The notes below the pieces were generated by a model. It was not told the DNA's origin and did not search any database. It saw only the letters and a list, made by a program, of their open reading frames with translations. The position numbers and the translations under genes are program-made. This document shows positions 59,491 to 64,000 of a stretch of 64,000 nucleotides of DNA, in pieces. Positions within the stretch are counted from its first letter, which is position 1; every line of letters begins with the position of its first letter. The stretch is from Oscillospiraceae bacterium (GTDB taxonomy: Bacteria > Bacillota_A > Clostridia > Oscillospirales > Oscillospiraceae), in NCBI GenBank assembly GCA_017545325.1, contig JAFWOX010000027.1:1-64000 (forward strand), written 5' to 3'.

Positions 59491-59522
59491 CCGGGCTGTC
59501 TTCGGGCAGCCCGGCCCTTTTT
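59491..59522 (+). terminator. Intrinsic terminator of the hydrogenase unit
   Basis: CCGGGCTGTC and GGCAGCCCGG pair over 10 bp (one G-T) around a TTCG loop, followed by CCCTTTTT. Confidence 0.88.
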
Positions 59523-59549
59523 CCTCCGCGCCTTCTGTGCGGATTCCTA

Positions 59550-59578
59550 TTGGAAAGTTGTTTCTTTTATGTTATAAT
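59550..59578 (+). promoter_or_regulatory. Promoter of the second UroD-family unit
   Basis: TTGGAA (59550-59555) and TATAAT (59573-59578), spacer 17 bases, about 45 bases before the ATG. Confidence 0.8.
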
Positions 59579-59625
59579 GCCGGGAAGATGCAAGAGTATA
59601 ATGCGAACAAAGGAGGAACCGGACC

Positions 59626-60603
59626 ATGCTTTCGCCCAAGGAAAACCTGCTGCGGATGTACAGGGGGGAACTGCCTGAGTACCTGCCTCGGGGCGGCTTT
59701 CGGGAATTCAAGTGCTCTGCCTTTATCGACGTGAAAAAGCCCGGCTGCACCCGGGATGAATTCGGCGTGGAATACACCGGGAAGGAAGACGTCTTCGGCG
59801 GCGCGCCCATCCCCTACCCCGGCCATTATGTCCTGGATGACATCACCAGGTGGCGGGATAAGATCAAGGCTCCCGATCTCTCCCATGTGGACTGGGAAGC
59901 CCTGGCCGCCAAGGATCTGAAGGATATCGACCGCAGCACCACGGGCGTCGTTTTCTATTGGGGGAAGATCTTCCAGCGCCTGGCGGACTTCATGGGCTTT
60001 ACCGAAGGTCTCTGCGCCATTGCCGAGGAGCCGGAGGAGGTCTATGCCCTGTACGAATACCTCTGCGATTACAACTGCGAGGTGCTGAAGAACGTCTGCC
60101 ATTACTATAAGCCGGATGCGGTGTGCATCCCGGACGATACCGCGACCGCCCGGGCGCCCTTTATCTCTCCCCAGGCCTATAAGGATCTGGTCAAGCCCTT
60201 CCATGCCCGGGAGGCGGAGATCGTTCTGAACAGCGGCTGCTACATCGATATGCATGACTGCGGCCACTGCGAAGCCTTTATCGACGACTGGATGGATTTC
60301 GGCGTCACCGCCTGGAACCCGGCCCAGACCTCCAATGATCTGAAGGCGATCAAGCAGAAATACGGCCGGAAGCTCATCATCTCCGGCGGCTGGGACTCCC
60401 AGCGCACCATGGGCTACAGCGAGCTGGACGACGATACCCTGCGGGATATCCTCATCCAATATGTGGATGACCTGGCCCCCAACGGCGGCTTCATTTTCTC
60501 CGCCTTCGTCATGGGCAGGCCGGACGCCAACGGCCACAGCAAGATGGACGTGGTGAACGACGTTTACGAAAACTACGCCAAGAATTATTATCAGACCCAC
60601 TGA
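59626..60603 (+). CDS. Uroporphyrinogen decarboxylase (UroD/MtaA)-family protein
   Basis: A 325-residue paralogue of the protein at 30146. Both share ENxLRMxxGExPE at the N-terminus, the MGFTEGLCA segment, a YYKPD strand, FISPQ, and the MHDCGxC zinc-type motif (here H210, C212, C215). The GGWDSQ block differs from GCWDSQ in the other. AAAGGAGG precedes the ATG. It is the first gene of a unit with a flavoprotein and an OYE-like reductase, so it likely acts on the same substrate, perhaps as a methyltransferase in O-demethylation (inference). Confidence 0.85.
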   Translation: MLSPKENLLRMYRGELPEYLPRGGFREFKCSAFIDVKKPGCTRDEFGVEYTGKEDVFGGAPIPYPGHYVLDDITRWRDKIKAPDLSHVDWEALAAKDLKDIDRSTTGVVFYWGKIFQRLADFMGFTEGLCAIAEEPEEVYALYEYLCDYNCEVLKNVCHYYKPDAVCIPDDTATARAPFISPQAYKDLVKPFHAREAEIVLNSGCYIDMHDCGHCEAFIDDWMDFGVTAWNPAQTSNDLKAIKQKYGRKLIISGGWDSQRTMGYSELDDDTLRDILIQYVDDLAPNGGFIFSAFVMGRPDANGHSKMDVVNDVYENYAKNYYQTH

Positions 60604-60626
60604 TCGGCCTGGGGAGGAGGAAGCAC

Positions 60627-62189
60627 ATGCTGAATACCATACCTGACGCCGACCCGCGGACGCCCGCCTCCTTTGAGGTCGAGCCCCCTCCCATTCCGGA
60701 GGACCGGATCACCGGCGCGCTGGAAGCCGATGTGGTGGTGGTGGGCGAAGGCCTGGCCGGACTGTGCGCCGCGCTGACCGCCCGGCAGGCGGGAGCGGAC
60801 ACCCTGATCGTCTCCGCCTCCGCCCGGCCCGTAGGCCGGGGCGGCAGTGTTTTTGCAGCCTACAGCAAGGTCATGGAGGCCAAGGGTCTCCCCCGGCAGA
60901 ATCTGGACGACTTCTTTCTGGAGGAGTTCTCCTCCAACTCCTTCCTGGTAGACCAGCGCAAATGGTATACCCTGTTGGATCGGAGCGAGGAAGCCATGAA
61001 CTGGCTCATCGATATCCTTCAGGCAGCCGGCTGCGGCGTGGTGCTAGAGGACGCCAACGAGGATGATCATCATAGTCCGACCTATCAGCCTCCCGGGACC
61101 CACGCCTTTGTGGGCAGCGGCATCGCCCGGGCGGGCACCGGCATCACCCTGGCCCTGAACGCCCTGGAGGAGGCCTTCCTGGCCGCGGGTGGACGGGTCC
61201 TGCGCTCCAGCCCCGCCAGACGGCTGGAGAAGACCGGGAAGCGGGTCACCGCTGTTCTGGCCCAGCAGAAGGATGGCGCCTATATCCGGGTGAAGGCCTC
61301 CCGGGCCGTCATCCTGGCCACGGGGGATTTCTCCGCAAACCCGGAAATGATGGCGAAATACTGTCCGCAGTACGCCCCCTTCTTTACTGCGGGCGGGGAA
61401 AACTACGATGTGGGCTTTTCCATGAAGGGGCTGTTCAAGGGAGAGGGGCATCAGATGGCCCTGTGGGCCGGAGCGGCCTGGCAGCGCACCTGGCCCTGCG
61501 CCGTGATGATCCAGGGCAGCCGTCTGGGCACCAACCTCCCCTATGGCTCCCACCGGGGCCTGCGGCTGAACAACCGCGGCGAGCGGTACTGCAACGAGGA
61601 TATGAACGGCGCCTATACCGCCCTGACCACCCTGCGCGAGCCCAAGGGCGAAGCCTTTGCCATCTGGGGCGCAAACTATGCCCGGGAGATCCGCTTCCGC
61701 GCCCACGGCGGCCAGCGCGACGGCCCGGATACCCCGCCGGAAGCGGTGCTGGACAACTGGAACGCCATGGCGGACCGGGGAATGCTGGTCCGGGCGGACA
61801 CCCCGGAGGGTGTGATCCAGGCCCTGGGCCTTCCCGAAGAGGCAGCCATGGCCTCCATTCTCCGGTATAACGAGCTCTGCCGGAACGGGAAGGATACGGA
61901 TTTCCACAAGAAGCCCAAGTATCTGCAGGAGATCCGGGAAGCCCCCTTTTACGGCTGCAGCCTGAGCGACCGCTTCTTCTTCTCCGTGATGGGCGGACCC
62001 CGCACCAACTGGAAAATGCAGATCTGCGACGAGCAGGATGATCCCATCCCCGGGCTGTACTGCGTCGGCTCCATGGTGGGCGATATGTACGCCCATTGCT
62101 ACAATTTCCGCATTCCCGGTCAGAATTACGGCGCCTGCCTCACCTTCGGCTACCTCACCGGCAAGCGGGCCGCCGAGGAAAGGGCCTGA
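60627..62189 (+). CDS. FAD-binding protein of the fumarate reductase/succinate dehydrogenase flavoprotein family
   Basis: A 520-residue FAD_binding_2 protein. A 30-residue Pro-rich N-terminal tail precedes the dinucleotide loop VVVGEGLAGLCAALTARQAG; GRGGSVFAAYSKV, RAVILATGDFSANPEMM and PIPGLYCVGSMVGDMYAHCYNFR are the other FAD contacts. No signal peptide or haem motif, so a soluble reductase or dehydrogenase. Family members in gut anaerobes reduce enoates, bile acids or aromatic acceptors; which one applies here is unknown. Confidence 0.88.
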   Translation: MLNTIPDADPRTPASFEVEPPPIPEDRITGALEADVVVVGEGLAGLCAALTARQAGADTLIVSASARPVGRGGSVFAAYSKVMEAKGLPRQNLDDFFLEEFSSNSFLVDQRKWYTLLDRSEEAMNWLIDILQAAGCGVVLEDANEDDHHSPTYQPPGTHAFVGSGIARAGTGITLALNALEEAFLAAGGRVLRSSPARRLEKTGKRVTAVLAQQKDGAYIRVKASRAVILATGDFSANPEMMAKYCPQYAPFFTAGGENYDVGFSMKGLFKGEGHQMALWAGAAWQRTWPCAVMIQGSRLGTNLPYGSHRGLRLNNRGERYCNEDMNGAYTALTTLREPKGEAFAIWGANYAREIRFRAHGGQRDGPDTPPEAVLDNWNAMADRGMLVRADTPEGVIQALGLPEEAAMASILRYNELCRNGKDTDFHKKPKYLQEIREAPFYGCSLSDRFFFSVMGGPRTNWKMQICDEQDDPIPGLYCVGSMVGDMYAHCYNFRIPGQNYGACLTFGYLTGKRAAEERA

Positions 62190-62263
62190 CGGCCGGAAGC
62201 GGATCCGCTTTCCCCGCATCCCCCCGAGGCAATGAGTTTTAATATGGAAGGATGTTGTTCTTC

Positions 62264-64000
62264 ATGGCTTCTAAATACCCCCATGTATTCGAGCCCTTTG
62301 AGATCCGTGGCGTTCTGTTCAAAAACCATCTGGAGCAGGCCCCTCCCGGCTGCTTCTTCTCCGGCGACGAGCGGGGCTTCGTGACGGATCAGTTCGTGGA
62401 GTATTTCCGGCAGTATGCCCGGGGCGGCGTGGCCGTCTGCAACGTGGGCAACTGCAGCATCGATATTACCGAGAGCAGCGATGAAGCGGGCCAGCTGCAG
62501 CTTTCCGACCCGGGCTGCGTCTTGCCCGCCCGGAAGTTCAGCGAAATGTGCGAGATCTACGGGGCTCACGGCTCCTTTGAGCTCACCCATAACGGCAAGG
62601 ATACCGCCTATGAGAATGTAGGCCACGCCCCCTTCAGCGCTTCCTCCTTCATCACCGCAGCGGAGGAACGCCGGTCGAAGATGCTGGGACGGGATCCCAT
62701 CCCCACCATTGAAATGTCCAAGGAAAAAATCCGGGAGACGGTGGAGAAATATGCCCGGGCCGCCCGCTTCTGCAAGCAGGCGGGAATGAAGATCTGCATG
62801 ATCCACGGCGCCCACGGCAACCTGATCGCCCAGTTCGCCAGCCCCAAATACAACAAACGCACGGACGAGTACGGCGGCTCCCTGCAGAACCGGGCCCGCT
62901 TCGCCAACGAGATCCTGGAGGCCGTCCGGGGCGCGGTGGGACAGGATTTTGTGATCGAATACCGGCTCAGCGCGGATGAGCACGCCCCGGACCAGATGCG
63001 CTTCCCGGAAACCCTGGAGTTCATCAAGTACATCAAGGATAAGGTGGATATCCTTCATGTCTCCGCGGGTATCCATGACCTGTACGGCGAGCCCTACTAT
63101 CTCCGCTATCTGGTCTCCAACTACACCATGCCCCAGAAGCTGAACGTGCATTTCTCCGCCGCCGTGAAGCAGGCCTATCCGGATCTGACGGTGGCGGTGG
63201 TGGGCGGCATCAAGGATCCCGGCCAGGCGGAGGAGATCATTTCCTCCGGCCAGGCGGACCTGGTGGCCATGAACCGCGCCCTCCATGCGGACTATGATAT
63301 GCCCAGAAAGTATGCCGAAGGGAAGGAATGGCAGCATATGCCCTGCCTGCGCTGCTCCTGCTTCCGGATGGCCAGCCCTCATACCAACAAGCTCTGCAGC
63401 GTGAACCCTATGTGGGGCCGCTTTAAGGAATATCCCCAGGGCTGCCTGCCCCCCGCCCCGGTGAAGAAAAAGGTGGCGGTGGTCGGCGGCGGCCCCGCCG
63501 GCGTGGAGTCCGTCAAATGGCTGCTCCAGCGGGGGCATGACGTGACCCTGTACGAAAGAAGCGGCAGGATCGGCGGCCATGTGCGGGATGCGGTGAAGGC
63601 GGATTTCAAGGCCGACCTGCGGGACTATGTCCGGTATATGGAGGATTTTGCGGCCAACTGCGGCGCCAGGATCCTGATGAATACCGAAGCCACTCCCGAG
63701 CTTCTGGCTCAGGAGGGCTACGACGCCATCATCGCCGCCGTCGGCGCGGATCCCATCCTGCCCAGGGTCCCCGGCGGGGACAAGCCCCATGTGCACTGGG
63801 CGCCGGATGCGGAAAACGGCCGTGCCGAATGCGGGCAGAACGTGGTGATCATCGGCGGCTCCTCCGTCGGTACCGAAGCCTCCATCAACCTGGCCAAGGA
63901 AGGCAAAAAGGTGACGGTGGTGGAGATGGCGGAGCGGGTGGATCTGTTCCGTACCGGCGCCGCCTCCGACCTGCTGAGCATGAGCGAGGAATACGGCGTG
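62264..64000 (+). CDS. OYE-type NADH:flavin oxidoreductase with Fe-S and FAD domains, partial at the window edge
   Basis: The frame runs open to the window end (579 codons). Residues about 5-350 form the FMN TIM barrel of the old-yellow-enzyme family (ASPKYNKRTDEYGGSLQNRARF split over the usual signature); CLRCSC and CSVNP form the 4Fe-4S site with an altered spacing between second and third Cys; from about 405 an FAD/NAD Rossmann domain starts (VAVVGGGPAGVESVKWLL, VVIIGGSSVGTEASINLA). This is the architecture of 2,4-dienoyl-CoA reductase, BaiCD/BaiH and related enoate reductases. An alternative start is the ATG at 62252. The stop is outside the window. Confidence 0.92.
   Translation, partial: MASKYPHVFEPFEIRGVLFKNHLEQAPPGCFFSGDERGFVTDQFVEYFRQYARGGVAVCNVGNCSIDITESSDEAGQLQLSDPGCVLPARKFSEMCEIYGAHGSFELTHNGKDTAYENVGHAPFSASSFITAAEERRSKMLGRDPIPTIEMSKEKIRETVEKYARAARFCKQAGMKICMIHGAHGNLIAQFASPKYNKRTDEYGGSLQNRARFANEILEAVRGAVGQDFVIEYRLSADEHAPDQMRFPETLEFIKYIKDKVDILHVSAGIHDLYGEPYYLRYLVSNYTMPQKLNVHFSAAVKQAYPDLTVAVVGGIKDPGQAEEIISSGQADLVAMNRALHADYDMPRKYAEGKEWQHMPCLRCSCFRMASPHTNKLCSVNPMWGRFKEYPQGCLPPAPVKKKVAVVGGGPAGVESVKWLLQRGHDVTLYERSGRIGGHVRDAVKADFKADLRDYVRYMEDFAANCGARILMNTEATPELLAQEGYDAIIAAVGADPILPRVPGGDKPHVHWAPDAENGRAECGQNVVIIGGSSVGTEASINLAKEGKKVTVVEMAERVDLFRTGAASDLLSMSEEYGV

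Noticed and set aside
1..64000. tRNA, rRNA, IS elements, prophage or attachment sites
   Set aside because: No cloverleaf, rRNA-like stretch, transposase, integrase or terminal repeats were found on reading both strands; a covariance-model scan was not possible here.

Overview
The window is high-GC DNA with the gene content of an anaerobic, probably gut-dwelling member of the Clostridia (Oscillospirales/Christensenellales type; this is inference). The evidence is a T-box leader, DUF1385/DUF5685/DUF6514 proteins, a YtvI-like permease, MntP, an electron-bifurcating type NAD(H)-linked [FeFe] hydrogenase, corrinoid salvage genes, an old-yellow-enzyme reductase and fused [4Fe-4S] aldo/keto reductase. 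SD sequences are strong (AGGAGG type) and many promoters match TTGACA-N17-TATAAT closely. No rRNA, tRNA, IS element, prophage or CRISPR array was seen; the region looks chromosomal and vertically inherited.

Layout. 1-4.6 kb: three acetyltransferases, an unusual HTH-desulfoferrodoxin fusion regulator, an HD hydrolase, an EamA permease and a variant peptide deformylase. 4.7-9.8 kb: a MarR regulator with a consensus promoter framed by a perfect 13-bp inverted repeat, followed by a heterodimeric ABC exporter. 9.9-12.1 kb: DUF6514 protein, P-loop protein and a D-Ala-D-Ala carboxypeptidase. 12.2-24.3 kb (+ strand): thiI, cinA (broken by an in-frame TAG), FG-GAP lipoprotein, two-component system, DUF1385, prmC, recA, recX, rimO, pgsA. 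24.3-30 kb (- strand): alaA under an alanine-type T-box, then the overlapping mtnA-deoD-trmH-GNAT-hydrolase operon. 30-33 kb: a UroD/MtaA-family protein, pyrR and an MBL-fold hydrolase. 33-37 kb (- strand): cobT-cobU-cobS-cobU-like-phosphatase-gluQRS. 37-42 kb: an acetyltransferase, a MATE exporter and a lone molybdenum hydroxylase large subunit. 42-48 kb (+ strand): SDR, amino-acid ABC importer with M20 amidohydrolase, Fe-S aldo/keto reductase. 48-52.8 kb (- strand): DUF5685-mntP-permease and rplU-rpmA-obgE (no prp gene). 52.9-59.5 kb (+ strand): FAD protein, thioesterase, hydCBA hydrogenase, DUF5655. 59.6-64 kb: a second UroD-family gene, a fumarate-reductase-like flavoprotein and an OYE-type reductase cut by the window edge.

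How it fits together. Housekeeping (translation, DNA repair, lipid synthesis, B12 lower-ligand attachment) alternates with what looks like anaerobic catabolism: UroD/MtaA-family proteins (possibly corrinoid-linked methyl transfer), flavin reductases that could use organic acceptors, a Mo hydroxylase, and a hydrogenase to balance NADH and ferredoxin. The most rewarding items for follow-up are the HTH-desulfoferrodoxin fusion, the alanine T-box on alaA, the UroD-flavoprotein-OYE module, the Mo hydroxylase that appears to lack its catalytic glutamate, the MarR operator-promoter, the cinA nonsense codon and the divergent promoters with overlapping -35 boxes between mtnA and the first UroD gene.
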